NCBI GenBank assembly: GCA_902630555.1
Contig: CACOVB010000009.1
Span: 1 to 32,522, forward strand
From: an uncultured SAR116 cluster alpha proteobacterium
Lineage (GTDB): Bacteria > Pseudomonadota > Alphaproteobacteria > Puniceispirillales > Marisalimonadaceae
Direction of reading: 5' to 3'
Length of the DNA stretch: 32,522 bases
A model generated the notes under the pieces. It had not been told where the DNA came from. It saw nothing but the letters and a program-made list of their open reading frames with translations, and searched no databases. The first letter of the stretch is position 1. Each line of letters opens with the position of its first letter. Position numbers and translations under genes: made by a program. Positions 1-7,086 of this stretch are shown in pieces.

Positions 1-27
1 ATGTTAGAGTTAAAACATAAGATTTGA
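1..27 (+). CDS. Possible C-terminal tail of an upstream gene (partial)
   Basis: The first 27 bases read in frame 1 as eight sense codons and a TGA stop. A gene on the same strand could therefore end here, 12 bases before the dehydrogenase gene. Frame 3 also stays open to a TAA at 18-20, so the frame is not certain. Too little is present to suggest a function. Confidence 0.25.
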   Translation: MLELKHKI

Positions 28-39
28 AAGAAAAAAAAT

Positions 40-834
40 ATGTTAAATTTAGATGGAAAAATTGCCATTGTCACAGGATGTGGATCTGAAGGTGAAGGCT
101 GGGGAAACGGTAGAGCTATTGCAACTTTGTTAGCAAGGCAAGGAGCAAAAGTTATAGGAACAGATTTAAATTATAAAGCAGCGAAAAATACTCAGGATTT
201 TATTCTTAAAGAAAACAACAAATGTGAAATTCATGAAGTAAATATGTCTAATAAAAAAGATGTAGAATCTTTTTTCAAAAACGTAACAAATCAGCATAAA
301 AAAATTAATATTTTAGTTAACAATGTAGGCAGATCTGAGCCAGGTGACCCAGAAGTTATGGATTATGATGTTTGGAGAGAACAATTTAGTACAAATTTAG
401 ATACTGCTTTTTTTGCTATCAAACAAGTTATACCAACAATGAAAAAAATTGATGGTGGATCTATTGTGAATATTTCATCTGTAGCTGGAATGAGATATGT
501 GGGTAAACCTCAGGTTGGTTATAGTGCATCTAAAGCAGCCTTAATGCAAATGACTAAAACAACAGCAATTATACATGCAGAAAATAAAATAAGATTAAAT
601 TGTGTTGTTCCTGGATTAATGCACACCCCTCTTGTTGAAAGACTTGCAAATAAATATGCTGATGGGAAATATGAGGAATTCGTTAAAACAAGAAATAATC
701 AAGTTCCTATGAAAAAGATGGGGAGTTCATTTGATGTAGCGAACGCAGTTTTATTTTTAGCATCAGATGAAGCAAAATATATTACAGGGACCGAGATTGT
801 AGTTGATGGAGGCTTAACAGCAACCACACCATAA
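40..834 (+). CDS. Short-chain dehydrogenase/reductase (SDR)
   Basis: This 264-residue protein has the full layout of a classical SDR, an NAD(P)-dependent alcohol or ketone oxidoreductase of the cytosol. The Rossmann glycine-rich turn lies at residues 13-24, longer than usual (GCGSEGEGWGNG). Asp42 after the second strand favours NAD(H) over NADP(H), by family knowledge. NNVG at 94-97 replaces the common NNAG. The catalytic set is Ser146/147, Tyr161 and Lys165 (YSASK), and the C-terminal ITGTEIVVDGG is typical. The substrate cannot be told from sequence; FabG-like or sugar/hydroxyacid dehydrogenases are all possible. A K+ channel gene follows after 9 bases, so the two are probably co-transcribed. 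Confidence 0.9.
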   Translation: MLNLDGKIAIVTGCGSEGEGWGNGRAIATLLARQGAKVIGTDLNYKAAKNTQDFILKENNKCEIHEVNMSNKKDVESFFKNVTNQHKKINILVNNVGRSEPGDPEVMDYDVWREQFSTNLDTAFFAIKQVIPTMKKIDGGSIVNISSVAGMRYVGKPQVGYSASKAALMQMTKTTAIIHAENKIRLNCVVPGLMHTPLVERLANKYADGKYEEFVKTRNNQVPMKKMGSSFDVANAVLFLASDEAKYITGTEIVVDGGLTATTP

Positions 835-843
835 ATAAGAATA

Positions 844-1767
844 ATGAATAAATATCATAAAATTCAAATTAGGACTAACGAATTACTCTCAAGAGGCTCT
901 TCCACGGATTTGCCAAGTAGACTTGTTGATATTTTCTTATTTATTCTCATTCTATTAAATGTAACTGCAGTATGTTTAGAATCAGTAAAATCAATAAGAG
1001 ACAGTTTTGGTTACGAATTTTTTATTTTTGAAACAATATCTGTTGTTATATTTTCTATCGAATATTTTCTTCGTGTTTGGTCAGCAAACGCAAACGCAGA
1101 AACAATTTCCAAAAATTTAATAAAGAAAAGATTGAATTATATCTTTAGCTTTAATGGAATTATTGACTTAGTAGCTATTTTGCCTTCAATACTTCCTATA
1201 TTTTTTGGAGGTGTTGATTTACGTTGGCTAAGAGTAATAAGATTATTAAGACTTCTTAAATTATCAAATTATTCTACAGCTTTGGAAGATTTTTTCTCGG
1301 CTATAAAAGAAGATTGGCAATCATTTTCAGCAGCATTATATCTAATGCTAATCGCATTATTTTTATCTAGTTCTTTAATGTACATTGCAGAACATGAGGT
1401 ACAACCTGATAACTTTAGCTCAATACCTGAAACAATGTGGTGGGGACTCATTACATTAACAACAGTTGGCTATGGTGATGTCTCTCCAGTTACACCTTTA
1501 GGAAAGGTAATTGGAGCTTTTACAGCTATAATGGGAATATGTACTGTAGCCCTTTTGACGGGAATAGTCGCTACTTCTTTTGCTAATTTAAGGTCTAGAA
1601 AGTCAGCCCTTTTTGAGGCAGAAATTAATGAGGCCCTGAGAGATGGGATTATTACTGACGAAGAAGCACAAAAAATTGAAAATTTACGTAAAGAATTAAA
1701 TTTGTCAGAAGAACATTCTAAATCCTTGATGAAACTGCTGTCTGAAGGAAAAAAAAATATTAAATAG
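844..1767 (+). CDS. Voltage-gated potassium channel, six-helix type
   Basis: This 307-residue inner-membrane protein is a Kv-like channel subunit that would work as a tetramer. Hydrophobic segments lie near residues 27-44 (S1), 58-78 (S2), 98-121 (S3), 162-182 (S5) and 220-247 (S6). The S4 voltage sensor is seen at 127-139, with Arg127, 130, 133 and 136 and Lys139 every third position. The selectivity filter TVGYGD is at 207-212. After S6 comes a charged cytoplasmic tail of about 55 residues; its middle (IITDEEAQKIENLRKEL) resembles a short helical hairpin rather than a nucleotide-binding or RCK domain. It probably sets membrane potential or K+ flux. The last 8 bases overlap the convergent OYE gene. 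Confidence 0.92.
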   Translation: MNKYHKIQIRTNELLSRGSSTDLPSRLVDIFLFILILLNVTAVCLESVKSIRDSFGYEFFIFETISVVIFSIEYFLRVWSANANAETISKNLIKKRLNYIFSFNGIIDLVAILPSILPIFFGGVDLRWLRVIRLLRLLKLSNYSTALEDFFSAIKEDWQSFSAALYLMLIALFLSSSLMYIAEHEVQPDNFSSIPETMWWGLITLTTVGYGDVSPVTPLGKVIGAFTAIMGICTVALLTGIVATSFANLRSRKSALFEAEINEALRDGIITDEEAQKIENLRKELNLSEEHSKSLMKLLSEGKKNIK

Positions 1768-2845
1768 ATTTTTTAAAACGTCTTGCATATTGATTAGGAG
1801 TTTCAATTTCAGCACCTAAAATATCAGCAGCATCCCAAACCCATCTAGGATTAGATAGAAATGCTCTTGCCATTGCAATCATATCACTTTCATCATTTTC
1901 AAGTATTTTATTTGCTTTAATTGGATCTGTTATCATTCCAACTGTTCTAGTTAAAATATTTGAATTTTGTTTTACATGTTTCGATAAATGTACTTGATAA
2001 TGCTCTTTAACTGGTATTTTAGGACTTGGTGTATTGCCACCACTTGAAACGCAAACATAATCACAACCTAAGTTTTTAAGTTGTTTAGAAAAAACTAATG
2101 CATCTTCAATTTCAATTCCATTTTTTTCCCATTCAGTTCCAGTAATTCTCATTCCAATAGGCAAATTATTTGAAACTTTAACCACCTCCTCAAAAACTTC
2201 TAAAGGAAATCTTATTCTATTATCAAGACTCCCTCCATATTTATCTTTTCTTTGATTTGATATTGGCGAAATAAACTGATGTAATAAATATCCATGGGCA
2301 GCATGAATTTCTATTAAATCAAATCCAGCTTTAACACTTCTTCTTGTTGCATCAATAAAAGCTGTTTTTACCCTTTGCAAATCATTATCATTCATCTCTT
2401 TAGGAATTGGCCAATCTTTGTCAAATGGAATTGCCGATGGTGCAATTGTTTTCCAAGGATTTTGGTTATGTCTTAGATAAGATCTTCCTTCCCAAGGTCT
2501 CTGAGTAGATGCTTTTCTACCAGCATGACCAAGTTGAATTCCAAACTTAACCTCATTTAATGATAATGCTTTAACTTTTTCCATTGTAGTTTTAATTGAT
2601 AAAAGACAATCATCATCATAAATTCCTGTGCAATTATGGGTAATTCTTCCAATATTCTCTACAGCTGTTGATTCAATCATCACTAGCCCTACACCGCTAA
2701 AACCAAATTGTGACAAATGTTGGAAATGCCAATCATTCATCAAACCATTTTCTGCAGAGTATTGACACATTGGAGATACAACAATTCTGTTCGAAAATTC
2801 AGTATCTTTAATTTTAATTTTTTCAAAAATTTTATTTTTACTCAT
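1760..2845 (-). CDS. NADH:flavin oxidoreductase, Old Yellow Enzyme family (YqjM/NamA-like)
   Basis: A 361-residue FMN-dependent TIM-barrel ene-reductase that reduces activated C=C bonds with NAD(P)H. The N-terminal SPMCQYS at 24-30 places Cys27 where the YqjM subgroup has its redox-tuning cysteine. GIQLGHAGRKAS (102-113) is an FMN/substrate segment, and HAAHGYLLHQF (181-191) supplies the substrate-binding pair His181/His184. QRKDKYGGSLDNR (198-210) is a family hallmark. The physiological substrate is unknown. The start codon lies inside the 3' end of nudC (8-base overlap), so the two are translationally linked. The stop overlaps the convergent channel gene by 8 bases. Confidence 0.93.
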   Translation of the reverse strand: MSKNKIFEKIKIKDTEFSNRIVVSPMCQYSAENGLMNDWHFQHLSQFGFSGVGLVMIESTAVENIGRITHNCTGIYDDDCLLSIKTTMEKVKALSLNEVKFGIQLGHAGRKASTQRPWEGRSYLRHNQNPWKTIAPSAIPFDKDWPIPKEMNDNDLQRVKTAFIDATRRSVKAGFDLIEIHAAHGYLLHQFISPISNQRKDKYGGSLDNRIRFPLEVFEEVVKVSNNLPIGMRITGTEWEKNGIEIEDALVFSKQLKNLGCDYVCVSSGGNTPSPKIPVKEHYQVHLSKHVKQNSNILTRTVGMITDPIKANKILENDESDMIAMARAFLSNPRWVWDAADILGAEIETPNQYARRFKKSI

Positions 2846-3770
2846 GTCTTCTTATCCAATTATTAACAAGTCTTCTTGCAATAGAGTCAAATCTAGGAAG
2901 TTTAAATCCATCCGCAATGTCAGGATGAGTCAAATCTTTTAGTTGACTAATATCAAACCAATTTGCATCTTCTATTTCATCTTCATCTATATTTAGATCA
3001 GTATCTTCTGTTTCGGCAAAAAATCCAAGCATTAAAGATGCTGGAAATGGCCAAGGTTGAGACTGAAAATATTCAATTTTATTGACATTTACCCCAACCT
3101 CTTCGAAGACCTCTCTTTTTAAGGCTAATTCAAGACTTTCTCCTGGTTCAACAAATCCAGCAAGAGTACTATACATTTTTTGTGGAAACCTGGACGAACG
3201 TGCCAACAAAACTTTATCTTTATTTGAAACAAGTGTTATTATAGCTGGATCTGTTCTTGGAAAATGGCTTTCATTACAATTTTTATTTACACATTTTAAA
3301 ACAAAACCAGCCTCTTGCGTTTTTGTTTTTGATCCACATACTCCACAAAACTTGTTTTTTTTATGCCAAAAAATCATACCTTTAGCCAATGCTAAATATG
3401 AGCTATCCAACTCTGTTAAACTTCCAATGACATTTCTTAATTGATCAGTAATAATATCACCCTGATCAATTTCTAAATTATTTTTATCAATTTTTGATTT
3501 TATATTGATAGAAAAATAATATTTTTCATTTATTTTTCCTAAAAATATCATTTTATCTAAATTTATGTCTTTTGTATAAAGTTCTAATTCTTGTTTTTTA
3601 AGAATAAGTGGTTTAATTTCTTCTTTTACAGATATGAAATAATTTTCATCATCTCTCATTGGAACAAAATTTACGTCTTCACTATCTAAAATACTTTTTA
3701 AAAAATTTTTATCTTTTCTTAATTCAGATGACCTTTTTAAAAGCGGGTTATTATAGTAAATTTTTTCCAT
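2838..3770 (-). CDS. nudC: NADH pyrophosphatase NudC (Nudix hydrolase)
   Basis: A 310-residue protein with all NudC marks. Four zinc-binding cysteines are at 142, 145, 160 and 165. The Nudix box begins at Gly205 and includes Glu211 and REVFEEVGV (219-227). The specificity signature SQPWPFPAS is at 237-245. The family hydrolyses NAD(H) to NMN(H) and AMP and can remove NAD caps from RNA. Residues 1-130 are the poorly conserved N-terminal domain. The gene is first in a two-gene minus-strand unit with the OYE gene and is divergent from the bactofilin across a 97-base intergenic region. Pairing an NAD(H) hydrolase with a flavin reductase suggests a redox-housekeeping link, which is inference. Confidence 0.95.
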   Translation of the reverse strand: MEKIYYNNPLLKRSSELRKDKNFLKSILDSEDVNFVPMRDDENYFISVKEEIKPLILKKQELELYTKDINLDKMIFLGKINEKYYFSINIKSKIDKNNLEIDQGDIITDQLRNVIGSLTELDSSYLALAKGMIFWHKKNKFCGVCGSKTKTQEAGFVLKCVNKNCNESHFPRTDPAIITLVSNKDKVLLARSSRFPQKMYSTLAGFVEPGESLELALKREVFEEVGVNVNKIEYFQSQPWPFPASLMLGFFAETEDTDLNIDEDEIEDANWFDISQLKDLTHPDIADGFKLPRFDSIARRLVNNWIRRHE

Positions 3771-3833
3771 AGAAGTTTAACTTTTATATTATGAATAAAT
3801 CTCTATCAACAATAAAAAAATTTATGATTTAAC

Positions 3834-3863
3834 TTGCAGATTTAAATTTAAATTGTTTATATA
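3834..3863 (+). promoter_or_regulatory. Candidate sigma-70 promoter for the bactofilin gene
   Basis: TTGCAG at 3834-3839 is followed by a 17-base spacer and TTATAT (3857-3862), or by 18 bases and TATATA (3858-3863). Transcription would begin about 6 bases later, on or beside the ATG at 3868, giving a leaderless message. No Shine-Dalgarno sequence precedes that ATG, which fits. The -10 match is only moderate. Confidence 0.35.
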
Positions 3864-3867
3864 GTTA

Positions 3868-4281
3868 ATGATTAAAATTAGCAGAATATCATCACCACTA
3901 AAGGATAAAATTAAAAACATCGACACTTGCTCTCAATTAGATGGAGATGGAGTTTTTGAAGGAAAATACTCAACTTCTGGAACTATAGTTTTAAAAAATA
4001 AATTTATTGGTAGCTTGAAAGCAGATCAAACCATTGTAGACACTGATGGCATTTTTGAAGGCGAATTAAAAACTGAAGAATTGATAATTTCTGGATTTGT
4101 TAATGGAAAAGTGGATGCTGATAATATAATTATCATGGAAAATGGAAAAATATCTGGGGATATTACGTATAATCAATTAGCTGTATTTGAGGGCGGAATT
4201 ATTGATGTTGCTGGAATGAAAAGAAGAGAAAAACAAAAAGACGATAAAGTTATCGACATAGCTAATTCTAATCAAAAATAA
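3868..4281 (+). CDS. Bactofilin (polymer-forming cytoskeletal protein)
   Basis: A 137-residue protein of the bactofilin family (formerly DUF583), whose members self-assemble into non-polar filaments through a short right-handed beta-helix and help place cell wall or morphogenesis enzymes. The core at about residues 22-115 shows repeated G-x-[hydrophobic]-x-[G/A] turns (DGVFEGKY, NKFIGSLKAD, DGIFEGELKT, SGFVNGKVDA, NGKISGDIT), one per helical rung. Short charged ends, the last rich in Lys, Arg and Glu, flank the core as usual. There is no membrane segment. It ends one base from the stop of the convergent small gene. Its position a few kilobases from the dcw cluster fits a role in wall patterning, but that is inference. 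Confidence 0.88.
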   Translation: MIKISRISSPLKDKIKNIDTCSQLDGDGVFEGKYSTSGTIVLKNKFIGSLKADQTIVDTDGIFEGELKTEELIISGFVNGKVDADNIIIMENGKISGDITYNQLAVFEGGIIDVAGMKRREKQKDDKVIDIANSNQK

Positions 4282-4282
4282 T

Positions 4283-4471
4283 TTAAGTTTTTATAACAAA
4301 CTCTAATCCTGAATAATTACAAACATATAAATTTGGTTTCAATTTATTAAATTTTAAAATTATATCATTTAATTCGACATCAATTCCCTTAGGATGAATT
4401 CTAACAACTCTACCTTTGTTTTCCTTGTCTGTATCAGTACAATGTACATTTACAACTTGATCTAAATGCAT
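4283..4471 (-). CDS. Small protein of unknown function (62 aa)
   Basis: I do not recognise this protein. Support for a real gene comes from a clear Shine-Dalgarno sequence (AAAGG, 9 bases before the ATG), from its place as last gene of the minus-strand unit tusA-plsC-DUF2237, and from tight packing against the bactofilin stop. The sequence alternates short hydrophobic and polar stretches (VVNVHC, GRVVRIHPKGIDVEL, IILKFNKL, YVCNYSGLEFVI), which suggests an all-beta fold of about five strands, perhaps SH3-like. It has no signal peptide or membrane helix. Two cysteines (11 and 51) do not form a recognisable motif. Confidence 0.6.
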   Translation of the reverse strand: MHLDQVVNVHCTDTDKENKGRVVRIHPKGIDVELNDIILKFNKLKPNLYVCNYSGLEFVIKT

Positions 4472-4492
4472 AATTTTTACCTTTCTTTGTTT

Positions 4493-4903
4493 CTAATAAG
4501 AAAATTTCTCTAATATATTAAACTCTATCACTGAAAGAGTTAAAATGTTTGTTGATTCTAAAATTACTTTAGGCGCTTTATTTGAAAAATATGCTTGCTT
4601 CCACCTTTCGGCGCATAAACACCATCGATCACCTGATGCAACCCCTGAAAAATTATATTCAGGGATAGGATCTGATAAATTATTACCAACAGATTTACTA
4701 AATTCTAAAAATTCATCAGTCATGATTGAACAAACTGTATGTAACCCAAAATCATTTTTTTCTGTTTTGCAGTAACCATCTCTATAAATTCCCGTCAATT
4801 TTATCCTTTCAATAAGAGTTTTATTACAATTACAACTAAGCAAAGGTTTATTAAAAACATTTAGTTGATGATTAATCTGTCTATCATATGTGTCATCCAT
4901 CAC
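4493..4903 (-). CDS. DUF2237 family protein
   Basis: A 136-residue cytosolic protein that matches the DUF2237 family from recall. The markers are NVFNKPLLSC near the start, the GIYRDGYC stretch, HTVCSIMTDEFLEFSKSVGNDL-like text (here ending NNL), PIPEYNFSGV and the strongly conserved GDRWCLCAERW, then AP-VILE-T near the end. Conserved cysteines occur in the GYC, HTVC and WCLC stretches. No biochemical function is established for the family that I know of. The first 11 bases overlap the 3' end of plsC, so translation is probably coupled. The short gene of unknown function follows after 21 bases. Confidence 0.85.
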   Translation of the reverse strand: MMDDTYDRQINHQLNVFNKPLLSCNCNKTLIERIKLTGIYRDGYCKTEKNDFGLHTVCSIMTDEFLEFSKSVGNNLSDPIPEYNFSGVASGDRWCLCAERWKQAYFSNKAPKVILESTNILTLSVIEFNILEKFSY

Positions 4904-5639
4904 TTTCCTCTTGAATTAGTTTTCTAGTTTTATCTTCAATACTTTTTTCTAATCTATCCATAAATGTTTTTTTATCTAACCCTGATGGAATTTCATCCAT
5001 TATTTCTAAAGTAACAGTTTTTGTTTTATGTCTATCTGGATATTTTAAAAAACTATTCTTTGGCCAAAATAAACCAGCGTTGTGAGCAACTGGTATTACT
5101 GGGATATTACATTGAGAATATAAAAAATAAATGCCTGATTGATATGGATAATCCTTTGTCGAAGCATACAAAGGAACTCTTGTCCCTTGGGGAAAAATTA
5201 AAATAGAAGAACCCTTTTTCAAATTTATTTTTGCCATTTTTACTATTTTTTTTAAAGATTCAATTGTATTTTCTCTGATGATAGGTATCGCCCTTCCCTT
5301 TAAAAAATATAGTCCTATTATTGGTAGATAAATTAATTCTTTTTTTAATACAATTGAAGGCATGTCAAATATACTTGTACAAAGTACTGTTTCCCAAGCA
5401 GATTGATGTTTGACTGCAATAATGCAAGGTTTATTTTTATTATAATTTCCAATTATTTTTAAATTTAAACCTAACCAAATTTTCATTCCAAAAACTAAAA
5501 TTTTACCCCAAATCTTTGCAATAATTTTAATGAACCAAAAAGGAAGTATTAATACTGGTGACATTAGAATAATTAACAAAAAAGTTAGTATATAAAAATG
5601 TAAATTAAATAAAACTGACTTTATTATATTAATTGCCAT
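4893..5639 (-). CDS. plsC: 1-acyl-sn-glycerol-3-phosphate acyltransferase (PlsC family)
   Basis: A 248-residue membrane-bound acyltransferase that would add the second acyl chain to lysophosphatidic acid, giving phosphatidic acid for phospholipid synthesis. Residues 10-39 form a long hydrophobic N-terminal anchor. The catalytic motif is KHQSAWET with His78 and Glu83, so it is H-x4-E instead of the textbook H-x4-D; this variant is, to my knowledge, common in one PlsC subgroup. GRAIPIIR (115-122) and FPQGTR (149-154) are the phosphate-binding motifs. Acyl-donor preference cannot be read. The gene starts 3 bases after the tusA stop and overlaps the DUF2237 gene. Confidence 0.9.
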   Translation of the reverse strand: MAINIIKSVLFNLHFYILTFLLIILMSPVLILPFWFIKIIAKIWGKILVFGMKIWLGLNLKIIGNYNKNKPCIIAVKHQSAWETVLCTSIFDMPSIVLKKELIYLPIIGLYFLKGRAIPIIRENTIESLKKIVKMAKINLKKGSSILIFPQGTRVPLYASTKDYPYQSGIYFLYSQCNIPVIPVAHNAGLFWPKNSFLKYPDRHKTKTVTLEIMDEIPSGLDKKTFMDRLEKSIEDKTRKLIQEESDG

Positions 5640-5642
5640 TTT

Positions 5643-5858
5643 CTATAGTTTCCTAATATTAAATAAATATATCCCATGTGTTTTTACAAAATTTAATTCT
5701 AAATTTTCAACTTCACATAAGTGTGAAAAATCAATTGGACTTCCTGGATCATCAGAAAGAAATTGATGAGATTCTCCTTGTTTCATTTTTTTAATAACTC
5801 TTTTTGCTTTTAAAACTGGAAGTGGGCACTTTAATCCAGTAAAATCTGATTTTTTCAA
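5643..5858 (-). CDS. TusA/SirA family sulfur carrier protein
   Basis: A 71-residue protein with the family signature LKCPLPVLKAKRVI, in which Cys11 in the C-P-L-P motif would carry the persulfide. The length is that of a single TusA domain of beta-alpha-beta-alpha-beta-beta type. Members pass sulfur from cysteine desulfurase to tRNA thiolation or other acceptors; TusA and YedF-type proteins cannot be told apart here. The start is a TTG codon (5858-5856), chosen because GGAG stands 8 bases before it and the protein then begins KKSDFTGLKCP as relatives do. It is the first gene of the minus-strand unit running to position 4283. Confidence 0.87.
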   Translation of the reverse strand: MKKSDFTGLKCPLPVLKAKRVIKKMKQGESHQFLSDDPGSPIDFSHLCEVENLELNFVKTHGIYLFNIRKL

Positions 5859-5886
5859 AAATTACTCCACATTTAATTTTACTTTC

Positions 5887-5916
5887 ATGATATTAAACTT
5901 GTTATAATGTTATCAA
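5887..5916 (-). promoter_or_regulatory. Candidate promoter for tusA-plsC unit
   Basis: Read on the minus strand, TTGATA (5916-5911) is followed by an 18-base spacer and TATCAT (5892-5887), a 5/6 match to the -10 consensus. Transcription would start about 20-25 bases before the TTG start of tusA, leaving room for its GGAG ribosome site. The element lies in an 83-base divergent region shared with the djlA-like gene. Confidence 0.4.
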
Positions 5917-5922
5917 GTTAAA

Positions 5923-5931
5923 TGGTATAAT
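5923..5931 (+). promoter_or_regulatory. Extended -10 promoter of the DjlA-like gene
   Basis: TGGTATAAT is a perfect extended -10 element (TG, one base, TATAAT). The start of transcription would fall near 5938, only about 4 bases before the ATG at 5942. No Shine-Dalgarno sequence is present in the TTATTATTACA run before the ATG, so the message is probably leaderless or nearly so. A second TATAAT occurs at 5903-5908. Confidence 0.5.
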
Positions 5932-5941
5932 TATTATTACA

Positions 5942-6664
5942 ATGAGTATTTGGGGGAAAATTTTTGGAGGGACTAGTGGATTTGTTGTTGGTGGACCATT
6001 AGGTGGACTATTAGGAATTTTTGCTGGTCATGCTATTGATAAATTTAGCAGAAAAAAACTGCCAGAGAGTATCGCCGTTAAACAAGTTAATTTTACAATT
6101 GGAATTATTGCATTGTCTGCAAAAATGGCCAAGGCAGATGGAATTGTTTCACATCAAGAACTAGATGCTTTTAAAAAAGGCTTAATTATAAATCAGAATG
6201 AGTTAAAGAATGTTGAAAAAGTCTGGAATTTTGCAAAACAATCAGTCCACGGTTTTGAAAGCTATGCAAGACAACTTGCAAAATTATTTAAACCAAATTC
6301 TTCTATACTTGAAAATTTAATTCATTTGTTATTTTCAATCGCAATATCTGATGGCAAAATAACCTATGAAGAAACAGAGTTTCTTAAAAAAGTGTCTGAG
6401 ATATTTGGTTTTGACAAAAAAAAGTTTAATTTATTAATAGAAATTTATTCAAATAACGAAAATGATCCTTATACTGTTTTGCAATCAAATATTAATGATC
6501 CAATAGATCAAATTAATAAAAAAAGAATAACTCTTTTAAAAAGACATCATCCTGACGTTTTAATAGCAAAAGGACAACCACTAGAATTTGTAGAAAAAAA
6601 TAATCATTACGTAAAAATGATAAATAAGTCATGGGAATATATTAGAAAAAATCATAATAAATAA
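5942..6664 (+). CDS. djlA: DjlA-like co-chaperone with TerB and J domains
   Basis: A 240-residue protein in three parts. Residues 8-32 are hydrophobic and glycine-rich (GGTSGFVVGGPLGGLLGIF), like the glycine-zipper membrane segment of DjlA. Residues 45-170 match the helical TerB-like domain, with two repeats of the form A-K-M-AKADG and S-IAISDGKIT. Residues 175-238 form a J domain with the essential HPD at 203-205, which would stimulate the ATPase of DnaK. It probably sits in the inner membrane facing the cytoplasm. The J domain ends at the C-terminus, as in DjlA. Symbol assigned by domain order only. Confidence 0.8.
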   Translation: MSIWGKIFGGTSGFVVGGPLGGLLGIFAGHAIDKFSRKKLPESIAVKQVNFTIGIIALSAKMAKADGIVSHQELDAFKKGLIINQNELKNVEKVWNFAKQSVHGFESYARQLAKLFKPNSSILENLIHLLFSIAISDGKITYEETEFLKKVSEIFGFDKKKFNLLIEIYSNNENDPYTVLQSNINDPIDQINKKRITLLKRHHPDVLIAKGQPLEFVEKNNHYVKMINKSWEYIRKNHNK

Positions 6665-6697
6665 TGATTCACAAAAATTGCATTTTATTAAATAATA

Positions 6698-6703
6698 TAT
6701 AAT
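6698..6703 (+). promoter_or_regulatory. -10 element of the RNase P RNA gene
   Basis: A perfect TATAAT lies 7 bases before the predicted 5' end of the RNA at about 6711. A clear -35 is not seen: TTGCAT at 6678-6683 leaves only a 14-base spacer. The A/T stretch between the djlA-like stop and the RNA holds nothing else recognisable. Confidence 0.5.
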
Positions 6704-6710
6704 AATTAAT

Positions 6711-7037
6711 TTAAGAGAGCTTTGTGATAGCTGCATTGCAGAGGAAAGTCCGGACTCCACAGGAAGAAAATGCTGGATAACACCCAGCAGGGGAAACCCT
6801 AGGGATAGTGCAACAGAAAATATACCGCCATTTAGGTAAGGTTGAAAAGGTGATGGTAAGAGCTCACCGCAATTGTAGTAATACAATTGGCATTGTAAAC
6901 CCCATTTGGAGCAAGGCCAAATAGAAGAAACTATGTTTTTCCTGAACGTTTCTGGGTAGGCCGCTAAAAAAAGTTTGTAAAAACTTTTTAAGATGAATTA
7001 TCACATTAAACAGAATCCGGCTTATAAGCTCTCTTTT
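6711..7037 (+). ncRNA. rnpB: RNase P RNA (class A)
   Basis: This is the catalytic RNA that removes 5' leaders from precursor tRNAs. The ends pair perfectly as helix P1: AAGAGAGCTT at 6713-6722 with AAGCTCTCTT at 7026-7035. The universal 5' core GAGGAAAGTCCGG is at 6741-6753. The matching 3' core ACAGAATCCGGCTTA is at 7010-7024; these two form the P4 and J regions of the active site. Between them are GGGGAAACCCTAGGG-like text, the GGTAAG and GGTGATGGTAAGAG segments and GGTAGGCCGCT, all typical of bacterial class A. Length about 325 bases, slightly short. A run AAAAAGTTT/AAAACTTTTT near 6965-6990 forms an AT-rich arm. No hairpin terminator is evident after the RNA. Confidence 0.95.
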
Positions 7038-7051
7038 AAAAAAATAAATTT

Positions 7052-7086
7052 TCCCATTGACTCCCAACAAATCCCATGCTATCCCA
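7052..7086. promoter_or_regulatory. MraZ operator: four TCCCA boxes at 10-bp spacing
   Basis: TCCCA occurs at 7052-7056, 7062-7066, 7072-7076 and 7082-7086, each pair separated by exactly five unrelated bases. On the minus strand this reads as four direct TGGGA repeats with 5-base spacers. MraZ is known from E. coli to bind TGGGN repeats with 5-base spacers before its own gene and to repress the dcw operon. The array ends 35 bases before the mraZ start. Confidence 0.85.
7057..7085 (+). promoter_or_regulatory. Candidate dcw promoter embedded in the MraZ boxes
   Basis: TTGACT (7057-7062) is a strong -35 that falls between the first two MraZ boxes. A 17-base spacer leads to TATCCC (7080-7085), a poor -10, preceded by TGC as a possible extended element. 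If right, MraZ binding would cover the whole promoter. An alternative -10 is TATTAA at 7090-7095 with no good -35. Confidence 0.3.

Noticed and set aside
6629-7070. Two minus-strand open frames across the RNase P RNA
   Set aside because: They are antisense to a clear structured RNA, have no ribosome site or family resemblance, and overlap the MraZ boxes.
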